Origin: Ureibacillus massiliensis 4400831 = CIP 108448 = CCUG 49529
GTDB taxonomy: Bacteria > Bacillota > Bacilli > Bacillales_A > Planococcaceae
Length of the DNA: 64,000 nucleotides
Reading direction: 5' to 3'
Assembly: GCF_000772965.1 (NCBI RefSeq)
Contig: NZ_JPVQ01000015.1
Span: 1-64,000 of the forward strand
The position numbers and the translations under genes were made by a program. The notes beneath the pieces were generated by a model. It ran no database searches and had not been told where the DNA came from. It worked only from the letters and a program-made list of their open reading frames with translations. Positions 16,571-25,739 of the stretch are shown here, piece after piece. Within the stretch, counting starts at the first letter, position 1. Each line of letters starts with the position of its first letter.

Positions 16571-17959
16571 ATGGCTAATAAATCAATGGAAACAATTGTC
16601 GCATTAGCAAAACACAGAGGATTCGTATTCCCTGGCTCAGAAATTTATGGAGGCTTAGCAAACACTTGGGATTACGGCCCACTTGGCGTTGAGTTAAAAA
16701 ACAATGTAAAAAAAGCTTGGTGGCAAAAATTCGTACAGGAATCACAATATAATGTAGGCTTAGATGCAGCTATTCTAATGAACCCTCGTGCATGGGTTGC
16801 ATCAGGTCACGTTGGAAACTTTAATGATCCAATGATTGACTGTAAATCATGTAAAGCAAGACATCGTGCAGATAAACTAATTGAAGAAGCATCTTTAGAG
16901 AAAACAGGAAAAGAAATCGTTGTAGATGGTATGAGCTTTGATCAAATGAAAGCGAAAATGGAAGAGTTGGAAGTTACTTGTCCTGATTGTGGGAAAAACG
17001 ATTTCACTGATATCCGCCAGTTCAACCTAATGTTTAAAACATTCCAAGGTGTTACTGAAACATCTACAAACGAAATTTATTTACGACCAGAAACAGCACA
17101 GGGTATTTTCGTAAACTTTAAAAACGTACAACGCTCAATGCGTAAACGTGTACCTTTTGGTATTGCACAAATCGGAAAATCTTTCCGTAACGAAATTACA
17201 CCAGGTAACTTCACTTTCCGTACTCGTGAATTCGAACAAATGGAACTTGAATTTTTCTGTAAACCAGGTGAAGATCTTGAATGGCAAAGCTATTGGAAAG
17301 AATTTTGTAAAAACTGGTTATTAAATTTAAATATGAAGGAAGATAGTATTCGTCTGCGAGATCATGGTCAAGAGGAATTATCACATTACTCTAATGCAAC
17401 AACAGATATCGAATTCCGATTCCCATTTGGTTGGGGCGAGCTTTGGGGAATTGCCGATCGTACAGATTATGATTTAAAACAACATGCTGAGCATTCCGGT
17501 GAAGATTTCACTTACATTGATCCTATATCAAATGAACGTTATGTACCTTATTGTATCGAACCATCATTAGGTGCTGACCGTGTAACCTTAGCATTTTTAT
17601 GTGATGCTTATGATGAAGAAGAATTAGAAGGCGGAGATGTACGCACAGTATTGCGCTTCCACCCTGCCCTTGCTCCATTCAAAGCAGCTGTTCTTCCATT
17701 ATCAAAAAAATTATCAGATGAAGCTGGTGAAGTTTGGACTGAATTACGTAAAGCTTTCCCTGTTGACTTTGATGAATCTCAATCAATCGGTAAACGTTAT
17801 CGTCGTCAAGATGAAATCGGAACACCATTCTGTATCACATATGACTTTGATTCAAAAGAAGACGGTCAAGTAACAGTTCGTCACCGTGATTCCATGGATC
17901 AAATCCGCATGCCTATTACAGAAGTAAAAGCGTATATTGAAAAGCATTTACAATTCTAG
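16571..17959 (+). CDS. glyS: glycyl-tRNA synthetase (single-chain alpha2 type)
   Basis: The 462-aa class IIa synthetase charges tRNA-Gly. Motif 2 is in [16 protein letters not shown], motif 3 in [15 protein letters not shown], and a C-terminal anticodon-binding domain covers about 365-462. This is the dimeric eukaryote/archaea-like GlyRS, as in B. cereus and staphylococci, rather than the alpha2-beta2 GlyQ/GlyS of B. subtilis. The start is ATG 16571 with AGGAGG at 16556-16561; expression is controlled by the upstream T-box. It is transcribed opposite to its neighbours, suggesting that the original glyQS was replaced at this locus. Confidence 0.97.
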   Translation: MANKSMETIVALAKHRGFVFPGSEIYGGLANTWDYGPLGVELKNNVKKAWWQKFVQESQYNVGLDAAILMNPRAWVASGHVGNFNDPMIDCKSCKARHRADKLIEEASLEKTGKEIVVDGMSFDQMKAKMEELEVTCPDCGKNDFTDIRQFNLMFKTFQGVTETSTNEIYLRPETAQGIFVNFKNVQRSMRKRVPFGIAQIGKSFRNEITPGNFTFRTREFEQMELEFFCKPGEDLEWQSYWKEFCKNWLLNLNMKEDSIRLRDHGQEELSHYSNATTDIEFRFPFGWGELWGIADRTDYDLKQHAEHSGEDFTYIDPISNERYVPYCIEPSLGADRVTLAFLCDAYDEEELEGGDVRTVLRFHPALAPFKAAVLPLSKKLSDEAGEVWTELRKAFPVDFDESQSIGKRYRRQDEIGTPFCITYDFDSKEDGQVTVRHRDSMDQIRMPITEVKAYIEKHLQF

Positions 17960-17968
17960 TATTACTAC

Positions 17969-18004
17969 GAAAGATGTCTCACGCAATGAGGCATCTTTCT
18001 TTTT
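17969..18004 (+). terminator. terminator after glyS
   Basis: GAAAGATG-TCTCA pairs with TGAGG-CATCTTTC (one mismatch), followed by TTTTTAT. Confidence 0.88.
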
Positions 18005-18145
18005 ATATTTGCATGTCAATTTCATTGGGAGATACTTATTACCTTATAGCTTTCTCCAATCATATTTATAAATTCCATAATGATAAATTTTTCCCATTTG
18101 TTTATACTATTTATAAAGGGGAGTATGATATCAGGGGGGATTTGT

Positions 18146-18628
18146 ATGTTTTTCCAAATGAAACAACATCATAATGAAAGCGTTAACAATGAAGATTTAT
18201 ATTCGCAGCTACAATTTATTGTTTCAACAATGCTTAAAAATGAAATACCATCACATTTCACCGCGCATCATCTGCTTTACACTGCTAATTCTCGACTTGA
18301 AGAATTGCGACAACTAACCTCTTATCACCGACAACATATTAATTTGAATACTTCGATAGGTACCTTTCATAAGGATGCCTATGAAATAACGACAAAAAAC
18401 TACCATCAATTTGAACTGATTATTGATTCTTATATTTCATTAAATATTGAAAATGATCGTGATCTCATCAATCACCGCCTATCCTTATTAGATGATAAAA
18501 TCAATACGCTATATATAGAATTAATTGAATATAAAAAACATGAAATTTTACACCCATTAAAGGAAACGTTTTGGCACGCATATAAGGAAGATTTAATGCC
18601 CATTTTAGCTGAACTAAGAGGAGGTTAG
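18146..18628 (+). CDS. uncharacterised 160-aa cytosolic protein
   Basis: I do not recognise this protein. From ATG 18146 (GGGGGG at 18134-18139 as ribosome-binding site) it encodes about 160 residues, hydrophilic and predicted all-helical, rich in His, Tyr, Asn and Leu, with no signal peptide, membrane segment or obvious catalytic motif. An in-frame extension to 18080 is possible but has no good ribosome-binding site. The stop codon lies inside a strong terminator stem. It sits between glyS and recO on the plus strand; the yqzL found beside recO in B. subtilis is much smaller and unrelated by eye. Confidence 0.7.
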   Translation: MFFQMKQHHNESVNNEDLYSQLQFIVSTMLKNEIPSHFTAHHLLYTANSRLEELRQLTSYHRQHINLNTSIGTFHKDAYEITTKNYHQFELIIDSYISLNIENDRDLINHRLSLLDDKINTLYIELIEYKKHEILHPLKETFWHAYKEDLMPILAELRGG

Positions 18629-18648
18629 CAATTCGCTAACCTCCTTTT
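18620..18648 (+). terminator. terminator shared by the 160-aa gene and recO ends
   Basis: A perfect 10-bp stem GGAGGTTAGC / GCTAACCTCC with loop AATTC, then TTTT on the plus strand, overlaps the stop codon of the 160-aa gene. On the minus strand it lies just past recO, with only a weak T-tract. Confidence 0.82.
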
Positions 18649-19427
18649 CAATCTGTAGATTCATTTTTATTCCTTGGTAGTAATTCAGGTGTTCTTTCGA
18701 GCTGATCAATGAAAGATCTTGATTTTAATCGCATTCCAGTCTGTTCTTCGTATATTGTAGTGACAATATTTTTAATAAATCTTTTCGTATCTCGTTTCAA
18801 ATCTAATTTTCCTACTTGATCAATCGACACCATATAAAACATTCGAATGAGTTTTAATTGCTTTGGAGAAAGTCGAATAATATATGGGTCCAAATGAAAG
18901 CACCTGTGACATAAAAATCCACCTTGAGAAAATGAAAATGCAAATTCACCATCAACCGAACCACAAGATGCACATGCATGTAATATTGGTTGTACACCTG
19001 TATAGGGAAGCATTTTCCAATCGACAAATAAAGTAATCGCTTCTGGGTCATAACCTTCCTCGATTGCCGTTAATGCCTGAAGTAATACTTCAAATGCATA
19101 AGGTTCGGATTTCCCCTCTTCGACAAGTCGATCGATTAATTCCACAATATAACTTGCATAGGCTGTCGCAATAATATCTGTTTGAACATGACGCATTGAG
19201 TTAATATGTTCCCCCTGCTGCAATGTCCCCATTCCGCTTGTCCTTTGACAGACAAACATTCCATGCATAAAAGTTTGAGTAATGCCAGCTAATCGACTCG
19301 TTGGTTTTTTTGCTCCTCTTGCCATAACAGCCACTTTACCAGCTTCTCTTGTCAATAGAGTCACAATTTTATTCGATTCCCCGTAAGAACGAGATTTTAA
19401 TACAATTCCTTCCCACTTATGTAACAC
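18648..19427 (-). CDS. recO: DNA repair protein RecO
   Basis: The 259-aa protein loads RecA on SSB-coated DNA in the RecFOR pathway and anneals complementary strands. The N-terminal OB-fold has GIVLKSRSYGESNKIVTLLT, and the C-terminal part holds a four-cysteine zinc site (ACASC ... LCHRC). I choose GTG 19427 (VLHKWEGIVL), preceded by GAAGGAAG, which matches the family N terminus; an in-frame extension of 28 residues to 19511 overlaps a terminator. In B. subtilis era is a near neighbour upstream; here about 10 kb separates them. Confidence 0.95.
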   Translation of the reverse strand: MLHKWEGIVLKSRSYGESNKIVTLLTREAGKVAVMARGAKKPTSRLAGITQTFMHGMFVCQRTSGMGTLQQGEHINSMRHVQTDIIATAYASYIVELIDRLVEEGKSEPYAFEVLLQALTAIEEGYDPEAITLFVDWKMLPYTGVQPILHACASCGSVDGEFAFSFSQGGFLCHRCFHLDPYIIRLSPKQLKLIRMFYMVSIDQVGKLDLKRDTKRFIKNIVTTIYEEQTGMRLKSRSFIDQLERTPELLPRNKNESTD

Positions 19428-19469
19428 TACCGCACTTCCTTCAATAATCATTTCATCTATTATACAATA

Positions 19470-19503
19470 GAAAAATACAACTCGACCATTAAAGGCCGAG
19501 TTG
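19470..19503 (-). terminator. terminator after the nitronate monooxygenase gene
   Basis: AACTCGACC and GGCCGAGTT form the stem (one wobble), followed on the minus strand by GTATTTTTC. The left arm with its flank (TACAACTCGACC) is also found in the hairpin at 34351. Confidence 0.78.
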
Positions 19504-19510
19504 CGGGACA

Positions 19511-20434
19511 TTAAATATTATACGAATGTTGTATTTTTAATTTTGCCTCTTCATATTCATCCCTTAATTGCTTTACTACATCTGAGACATTTTCAATTGA
19601 TTTAATCGTTGTAACACCATGACCTGCTGACCAAGCATCACGCCATGCTTTCACTTCAGACATACTTGAAAAATCGATGGCCTCTTTTGACTTCAAATTA
19701 TTCAAATCGATATTATTTTTTAAAAGACTTGGAATTAAAAAATTCGCATGAACACCACTAATAGCATCTGTATAAACAATATCTTCAATAGAGGAATCTA
19801 CTAGCATTTGCTTATAATCTTCAAATGCAGCACTTTCTTTTGTTGCAATAAATTTTGTCCCCATATAGGCAAAATCAGCACCCATTATTTCGGTTGCAAG
19901 TATATCTTTCCCGCTTGAGATACTACCAGCTAAAATAATATAGCCCTTCCAAAACTCACGAACCGCGTCTACAAAAGCAAAAGGATTTAATTGACCTGCA
20001 TGCCCTCCTGCACCTGCTGCAACTAAAATCAAACCATCAACATTAGCTTCTGCCGCTTTTTTCGCATGTTTAACAGTTGCAACGTCTGAAAAAACAAGTC
20101 CTCCATAACTATGGACTACTTCCGTTACTACTCCTGGATGACCAAGAGATGCAATGACAATTGGTGGCTGATATTTTTTTATTAATGCTAAATCTGAATC
20201 ATGACGCTTATTTGTTTTATGAGCAATAAAATTTACCGCCCATGGCTCTGTTGGTAAAGCTTCTTTTAATTGTTTTAACATTTCTTCGCATTCTTCCGCT
20301 GTTCTTGCATTTAACATTGGAATTGATCCCACTACCCCACTCTTACTCGATGCAATAACCATATCAACACTAGACACAAGAAACATAGGCGCTACTATAA
20401 CCGGAATTGATAATTTATCTAACAAAATCGACAC
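19511..20434 (-). CDS. nitronate monooxygenase / 2-nitropropane dioxygenase-like flavoprotein
   Basis: The 307-aa protein has the FMN-binding TIM barrel of the NMO/enoyl-reductase-like family: VIVAPMFLVSS at the N terminus, the glycine-rich GAGGHAGQ at about 140-147, and GADFAYMGTKFIAT for phosphate binding near 190. Members oxidise nitronates such as propionate-3-nitronate or act as NADH:quinone reductases; the substrate here is unknown. It starts at GTG 20434 with GGGATGGG upstream. It is a monocistronic gene between recO and the transporter operon and forms the left edge of the accessory block. Confidence 0.85.
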   Translation of the reverse strand: MSILLDKLSIPVIVAPMFLVSSVDMVIASSKSGVVGSIPMLNARTAEECEEMLKQLKEALPTEPWAVNFIAHKTNKRHDSDLALIKKYQPPIVIASLGHPGVVTEVVHSYGGLVFSDVATVKHAKKAAEANVDGLILVAAGAGGHAGQLNPFAFVDAVREFWKGYIILAGSISSGKDILATEIMGADFAYMGTKFIATKESAAFEDYKQMLVDSSIEDIVYTDAISGVHANFLIPSLLKNNIDLNNLKSKEAIDFSSMSEVKAWRDAWSAGHGVTTIKSIENVSDVVKQLRDEYEEAKLKIQHSYNI

Positions 20435-20571
20435 CCCATCCCATTTCGTTCTTAACCATTATTTCTACTTTAGTTAATCATTTTCCTCTTATAAACCAAA
20501 ATATGTTAACCAGAATTTTACTGACTTTCAGGTATTTTTTCTTTAAAAAGTTCCTTCTTAATTTACTCCAT

Positions 20572-20607
20572 AAAAAAGCCAAACTCAGATTTTTTCGAGT
20601 TTGGCTG
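20572..20607 (-). terminator. terminator of the liv-ALDH-ADH operon
   Basis: A perfect 10-bp stem (AGCCAAACTC / GAGTTTGGCT) followed by TTTTTTA on the minus strand, about 50 bp past the alcohol dehydrogenase stop. Confidence 0.9.
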
Positions 20608-20654
20608 TATTCTGTATATCATTATTATTAGATTATAAAAGTTGCTACAACTCA

Positions 20655-21812
20655 CTACCCAAGCGCGTTGTAATAAATTTGTTCGATATCGTTTACTGAT
20701 AATTTACGAGGATTGTTAGATAATAGTCGTTCAATTTTACTTGCTTCTTCAGCCATTTTTGGAACATCCTCTTTCGTCACACCAAATACACTCATAGATG
20801 TTGGAATTCCAATATCCTTCACAAATTGTTTTAAATATGATACAAATTCGTCTGCAATTTCTCTTTTCGAAAGATTATCCGTTTGCAATTCTAATGCTTC
20901 AGCGATTTCTACGAAAGCATCTAAATCACTAATTACGTTATATTCCATTACATACGGTAGTAATACTGAATTCGATACACCATGAGGTACTTTAAATTTA
21001 CCGCCCAACGGATAAGCTAAAGCATGCACTGCCCCAACTCCCGCATTAGCGAGGGAAATTCCAGCTAGTAAACTACCATTGGACATATCAGCACGGGCTA
21101 CACGATCTTTACCATTATGAACCGCTTTACGTAGTGATTTGTTAATTAATTTTATCGCTTGTAATGCAATAGCTTTATTTAATTCATCCGTGCGTAAAGA
21201 TGTATAGGATTCAATTGCATGCACTAAAGCATCCATTCCAGTTGCCGCAGTTACTGATGGAGGCATTGTGTATGTTAGTTCAGGATCTACTATAGATAAT
21301 TGTGGAAGCAAATATGGACTTACAATCCCCTTTTTTACATGATCCTTTTCATCAGTGAATATCGCATTCCAAGTCACTTCTGAGCCAGTACCTGAAGTTG
21401 TTGGTGTTAAGAAGAAAGGCAACCCTTTTTCAGGCACTAAATTTGTTCCTACAACGCTTCTTAAATCTAGCTCGTATTTTGCTAAAATTGATAAAATTTT
21501 TGCAGAATCAAGAACGCTTCCTCCACCAATTCCAATAATTAAATCATAGTTTTTCTCACGAATTTCCGAACCAATTCTTTCTAACAATTCAAAAGGTGGT
21601 TCTGGAATAATGGATTGATTTATATCATAGGTAATGTTTTCATTTGTTAAATAATCAAAAACATGATTGATTATTTTATTTTCAACTAAAAATGCATCTG
21701 CTACTACTAACACATGATTCGCATCGTATTTCTTTGCCTCTTTTCCAATATTTGCAATTGAACCTTCACCCATCATTAACAAATCAGGAGAACGATATAA
21801 TGTAATTCCCAT
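20655..21812 (-). CDS. iron-containing (group III) alcohol dehydrogenase
   Basis: The 385-aa enzyme interconverts an alcohol and an aldehyde with NAD(P)H. The nucleotide-binding GIGGGSVLDSAK (about 97-108) and the metal-binding set (Asp in GMDALVHAIE with the following His, then GAVHALAYPLGG and VPHG) identify the Fe-ADH/butanol-dehydrogenase-like family. It is the last gene of the operon, 19 bp after the aldehyde dehydrogenase, so the two enzymes probably act in sequence on the imported substrate: alcohol to aldehyde to acid. No reading of sequence alone defines the substrate. Confidence 0.9.
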   Translation of the reverse strand: MGITLYRSPDLLMMGEGSIANIGKEAKKYDANHVLVVADAFLVENKIINHVFDYLTNENITYDINQSIIPEPPFELLERIGSEIREKNYDLIIGIGGGSVLDSAKILSILAKYELDLRSVVGTNLVPEKGLPFFLTPTTSGTGSEVTWNAIFTDEKDHVKKGIVSPYLLPQLSIVDPELTYTMPPSVTAATGMDALVHAIESYTSLRTDELNKAIALQAIKLINKSLRKAVHNGKDRVARADMSNGSLLAGISLANAGVGAVHALAYPLGGKFKVPHGVSNSVLLPYVMEYNVISDLDAFVEIAEALELQTDNLSKREIADEFVSYLKQFVKDIGIPTSMSVFGVTKEDVPKMAEEASKIERLLSNNPRKLSVNDIEQIYYNALG

Positions 21813-21831
21813 AACAGCACCCTCTTAATTT

Positions 21832-23286
21832 TTAATATTTAACCCCTATAAATTTTGTCTGTAACATGTCTTGGATTGCATAAGCAATTCCTTCTTTACC
21901 TACCCCACTTTGTTTAACACCGCCATAAGGATAGTTATCTTGTCGATAAGTTGAAATTTCGTTTATCCAAACACCACCAGTTTCTAACTGGTCTGCAAAG
22001 GAAATTGCTCGGTTTATATTTGTTGTAAATACACTTGCTTGTAATCCATATAACGAATCATTCGCAAGCTTTAATGCCTCTTCATCCGTCTCAAATGGAA
22101 TAATCGAAACAACTGGTGCAAAGATTTCATTGCATACTACATTCATTGAAGCTGTTACATTTGTTAAAACGGTAGGTTGTAAAAGTCCATCAACAATTTC
22201 GCCACCAGCAACAATACTAGCTCCTTGCTCTACCGCTTCATCTACCCAACTTTTCGCCTTCAAGCAGGATTCTTTTGTAATTTGACTTGCAACATCTGTT
22301 TCCTCTAGTAATGGATTCCCAACCTTTAATTGTTTTGTATAATGAACAAAGTGTTGTTGGAATTCTTCAAAAATTTCTTTTTGGACATAAATTCGTTGAA
22401 CAGATATACAAACCTGACCTGCATTGACAAATGAGCCTTTGACTAAAGATTTAGCAGATTCTTCAATATCGGCATCATTCAATACAATATTTGGTGAATT
22501 TGAGCCAAGTTCTAACGTAACCTTCTTCAACCCTGCCATCTCGTAAATAGATTTACCAACAGCGTAGCTACCTGTAAAGGATACCTTTGATACTTTCTCA
22601 CTTTTCACTAATGGAGGCACAACATGAATGCCTTCTCCCATAACAATTTGAAGTGCCCCATCTGGTAAACCTGCTTCTTTAAAAATTTCGTATAAATAAA
22701 CACTTGATAAAGGTGTTTTTTCAGCTGGCTTCAAAATTACTGTATTACCTGCTGCAATGGCAGGTCCAATTTTGTGCAATGCCAAATTTACCGGAAAGTT
22801 AAACGGTGTAATGGCAAGGACTACACCTAGTGGATACTTTTTCACAATTCCTAATCTGTTTTCTCCACCAATTGCTGCATCCATTGGAATGGATTCACCT
22901 TGAATTCTCTTCGCTTCTTCTGCTGAAAATTCAAGTACTTGAATAGCCCTCCCCACTTCACCAAAAGCATCCTTTATTGGCTTTCCGACCTCTAAAGTTA
23001 AAATCTCTGCTAATGCTGCTTTACGTTGTTCCATTATTTCAGCAGCTTTTCGTAAAATTTTACTTCTCTTATAAGCAGGCATATGTTTGAATTCGTTGTG
23101 GAATGTTTGATGCGCTCCTTCAATTGCGTCTTCGATATCCTGTTCAAGGGCAAAATCAATCGTTCCTACTAATTGTTGGTTATAAGGAAACCGAACTTCG
23201 TGAACTTGTCGGCCGTTGCCTTTACGAATTTCACCATTGATAATTGAGCCGGTTTCAAGTCTAAATAAGTCCATTTTGTTCACCAT
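21832..23286 (-). CDS. NAD(P)-dependent aldehyde dehydrogenase
   Basis: The 484-aa ALDH-superfamily enzyme oxidises an aldehyde to the acid. The catalytic residues are in VTLELGSNSPNIVL (Glu) and VNAGQVCISVQRI (nucleophile Cys), with the cofactor motif SFTGSYAVGKSI. The C terminus, YPYGGVKQSGVGKEG, resembles the lactaldehyde/phosphonoacetaldehyde/non-phosphorylating GAPDH group. The start may be ATG 23286 or the internal ATG at 23274 (MDLFRLETGS). It follows livF after about 11 bp and precedes the Fe-ADH, tying the enzymes to the transporter. Confidence 0.9.
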   Translation of the reverse strand: MVNKMDLFRLETGSIINGEIRKGNGRQVHEVRFPYNQQLVGTIDFALEQDIEDAIEGAHQTFHNEFKHMPAYKRSKILRKAAEIMEQRKAALAEILTLEVGKPIKDAFGEVGRAIQVLEFSAEEAKRIQGESIPMDAAIGGENRLGIVKKYPLGVVLAITPFNFPVNLALHKIGPAIAAGNTVILKPAEKTPLSSVYLYEIFKEAGLPDGALQIVMGEGIHVVPPLVKSEKVSKVSFTGSYAVGKSIYEMAGLKKVTLELGSNSPNIVLNDADIEESAKSLVKGSFVNAGQVCISVQRIYVQKEIFEEFQQHFVHYTKQLKVGNPLLEETDVASQITKESCLKAKSWVDEAVEQGASIVAGGEIVDGLLQPTVLTNVTASMNVVCNEIFAPVVSIIPFETDEEALKLANDSLYGLQASVFTTNINRAISFADQLETGGVWINEISTYRQDNYPYGGVKQSGVGKEGIAYAIQDMLQTKFIGVKY

Positions 23287-23297
23287 CCTTTTAAAGA

Positions 23298-24002
23298 TTA
23301 CATACCTAAAAATGCCTTTTTAACATGATCATTATTGAGTAATTCTTGACCTGTACCTGATAACGAAATGTGACCGTTTTCTAGAACATAACTTCGATCT
23401 GCAATACTTAAAGTTTGCTTTACATTTTGTTCTACTAGCATGACTGTAACGCCTTGGCGATTGATATCTTTAATTAATTGAAATAATTCCTTCACTAATA
23501 ATGGAGAAAGTCCTAAGGATGGTTCATCAAACATTAACAATTTTGGCTGTGACATCAGTGCACGACCTATGGCAACCATTTGTTGCTCACCACCAGATAA
23601 AGTTTTGGAAACTTGATTTCTACGATCATATAAACGAGGTAGAAGTTGATAAACGTATTCTAAAGTTTCTTTTCGCTTCTCTTTTGCTTTTGTATGACTT
23701 GAACCTAAAAGTAAATTTTCTTCTACTGACATTAAAGAAAATAGCTTACGACCTTCAGGTACCTGTACTATTCCTAGAGGTACACGGTCATGGGCAGATA
23801 TTTTTGTAATATCTTCACCTAGAAACTCAATTTTTCCGTTTGTCACATTCCGCATTCCTGATACGGCATTAATGAAGGTCGTTTTCCCAGCACCATTGGA
23901 TCCAACAATACTTAATATTTCACCCTCGTTTACCACAATAGATACATCTGCCAATGCTTGCATCCCACCGTAATGTACACTTAAATTAGCTACTTTCAGC
24001 AT
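23298..24002 (-). CDS. livF: branched-chain-amino-acid-type ABC transporter ATPase LivF
   Basis: The 234-aa ATPase has Walker A GSNGAGKTT, the signature LSGGEQQ and Walker B LLMFDEPSLGLSP, with the short LivF-type C terminus. Together with LivG it energises import by the LivHM permease. I use ATG 24002, nine bases after AGGAG; upstream in-frame ATGs exist at 24011 and 24008. It overlaps the 3' end of livG by 17 bp. The family covers branched-chain amino acids, amides, urea and aromatic acids, so the ligand is open. Confidence 0.93.
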   Translation of the reverse strand: MLKVANLSVHYGGMQALADVSIVVNEGEILSIVGSNGAGKTTFINAVSGMRNVTNGKIEFLGEDITKISAHDRVPLGIVQVPEGRKLFSLMSVEENLLLGSSHTKAKEKRKETLEYVYQLLPRLYDRRNQVSKTLSGGEQQMVAIGRALMSQPKLLMFDEPSLGLSPLLVKELFQLIKDINRQGVTVMLVEQNVKQTLSIADRSYVLENGHISLSGTGQELLNNDHVKKAFLGM

Positions 24003-24717
24003 CGTCATCATCTCCTAAATATGCTGTAATAACATTTGGATCTTGGGTTACCTCTTCTGGTGTCCCCCTAGAGATTTCAGTACCGTAGCTTATTACAAGT
24101 ACGTATTCGCATAGTGCCATTACAGCTCTCATTACATGTTCAATCATTAAAATAGTAATCCCTGAATCTCGTAATTCCTTGATTAGTAGAATCGCTTCAT
24201 CAACTTCACTCGGAGTTAAGCCTGCTAACACTTCATCTAATAATAAAAGCTTCGGTTTCGTCGCGAGTGCCTTTGCTATTTCTAGCCTTTTTCGATCTAC
24301 AATTGTTAAATTTTTTGCTAAAAAATCTCTTTTACTTTCTAGCCCTACTTGTTTTACAACTTGTTCAGCGATTTCAAACGCTTCTTTACGGTTATTCGTT
24401 CTTGCAAATGCACCTACAGCAACGTTATATAAAACCGTTTTATTACCAAAAGGCTTTACAATTTGAAACGTACGACCAATACCTTCTAAGCACAATTTAT
24501 GAGGAGGTAATCCTGTGATGTCTTTTCCATTAAAAATGACGTTTCCAGAATCAGGCTTTATATATCCGGATATTTGATTGAATAGTGTGGATTTCCCAGC
24601 TCCGTTAGGTCCTATGATTCCATAAATCTGCCCTTCTTGTACTTGAAGATTAATATCTTTACTTACAACCAGACCTCCAAACTTCTTATTAAGGTCCTTT
24701 ACCTCAAGTAAGTACAT
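23986..24717 (-). CDS. livG: branched-chain-amino-acid-type ABC transporter ATPase LivG
   Basis: The 243-aa ATPase shows Walker A GPNGAGKST at about 37-45 and Walker B LLLLDEVLAGL, followed by the LivG-type segment (VMRAVMALCEYVLVISYGTEIS) and the C-terminal YLGDDD tail. The canonical LSGGQ signature is degenerate: the corresponding position reads NLTIVDRKRLEIAKAL, as commonly seen in LivG-like subunits (LSYGQQRRLEIARAL in the consensus). It is placed after livM with 11 bp between and overlaps livF. Confidence 0.92.
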   Translation of the reverse strand: MYLLEVKDLNKKFGGLVVSKDINLQVQEGQIYGIIGPNGAGKSTLFNQISGYIKPDSGNVIFNGKDITGLPPHKLCLEGIGRTFQIVKPFGNKTVLYNVAVGAFARTNNRKEAFEIAEQVVKQVGLESKRDFLAKNLTIVDRKRLEIAKALATKPKLLLLDEVLAGLTPSEVDEAILLIKELRDSGITILMIEHVMRAVMALCEYVLVISYGTEISRGTPEEVTQDPNVITAYLGDDDDAESS

Positions 24718-24728
24718 ACTATCCCCCC

Positions 24729-25727
24729 CTAAACCTTCAATTTCTTATCAAACAGTTTGCTACATATTTGGTGATACTTCTCTTGGATAGGAGCAGTAAT
24801 ACCTTTTGGGAAGAATAAAATCACAAACAGTACGATTGCACCGTAAATAACTAAATGTGTTCCAGAAGGTAAATCTGTAAACGTTACTCGTGTTACTTCT
24901 GCAATAGTCGTTAAAATAATACCGCCGACAAATGGACCATACACAGTAGCGATTCCTCCGACAATTGCTAAAAACACCATTTGATTTGAAAAATCCGGAC
25001 CAGCTAAAAAGTGTGGCTCTAAGTAACGGAAGTATTGCGCATAAAACGTTCCACCAATTGCAGTAAAGAAGCCTGAGATACCAGCAGCCATCAGTTTTGT
25101 TTTTGCTACATTAATTCCTAATGCTTTTGCAGCTTCCTCATCTTCTCGTAAAGCCGTTAAGTAAAATCCAAGTTTTGAACGGTCAATCAACCAAGAGATA
25201 AATAAAATCAATATACTAAATCCTAGAATGATATAATAATATGGAACTTTAGACATAAATTGGAAATCTAAGAATGTTGCTTCCCTTAAAAAAGTTACGT
25301 TTAGACCTTCTGCTCCCCCAATGTTAATAGGTCCTATATTTTTCACAGTTAAAAGAATAATCATCAGTCCACTTGAAAAGGCAATCGTTGCAATAGCATA
25401 ATATGCCCCTCTTAAGCGTGATGTAGGAATACCGATTAAAACTGCAATAAAACCAGCAATAACTCCACCTAATATCATGCCAATCCAAGGAGAAATTCCA
25501 AATTGACTAAATAAAATTGTTGAAGTATACGCTCCGATCGCTAAAAAAGCAGAATGTCCAAAGGATAATTGTCCTGCAAATCCACCTACAATATTCCAAC
25601 AAGATGCTAGATAACTATAAAGTAAAATTAATATTAACGTATTTAAATAGTAAGTATTCGTAACAAACAGCGGTAATACTGCAGCTAATATTAAAAAGAC
25701 GATTAATGGAACTATATTTCTTTTCAT
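24729..25727 (-). CDS. livM: branched-chain-amino-acid-type ABC transporter permease LivM
   Basis: The 332-aa inner permease has about nine membrane helices. The family hallmarks are LSFGHSAFLAIGAYTS (about 54-69) and the EAA-like cytoplasmic loop around ALREDEEAAKALGINVAKTKL (about 195-215), which contacts the ATPases. It pairs with LivH to form the channel. It ends 11 bp before livG and starts 12 bp after livH, all in one operon. Confidence 0.93.
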   Translation of the reverse strand: MKRNIVPLIVFLILAAVLPLFVTNTYYLNTLILILLYSYLASCWNIVGGFAGQLSFGHSAFLAIGAYTSTILFSQFGISPWIGMILGGVIAGFIAVLIGIPTSRLRGAYYAIATIAFSSGLMIILLTVKNIGPINIGGAEGLNVTFLREATFLDFQFMSKVPYYYIILGFSILILFISWLIDRSKLGFYLTALREDEEAAKALGINVAKTKLMAAGISGFFTAIGGTFYAQYFRYLEPHFLAGPDFSNQMVFLAIVGGIATVYGPFVGGIILTTIAEVTRVTFTDLPSGTHLVIYGAIVLFVILFFPKGITAPIQEKYHQICSKLFDKKLKV

Positions 25728-25739
25728 TTTTTCACTCCC

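Noticed and set aside
17974-18174. 66-codon plus-strand frame starting in the glyS terminator
   Set aside because: The start lies inside the terminator stem and the frame overlaps the better-supported 160-aa gene.
23986-24717. LivG as a pseudogene because of its degenerate ABC signature
   Set aside because: Walker A and B are intact, length is normal and the same region is variable in other LivG subunits, so it is probably functional.
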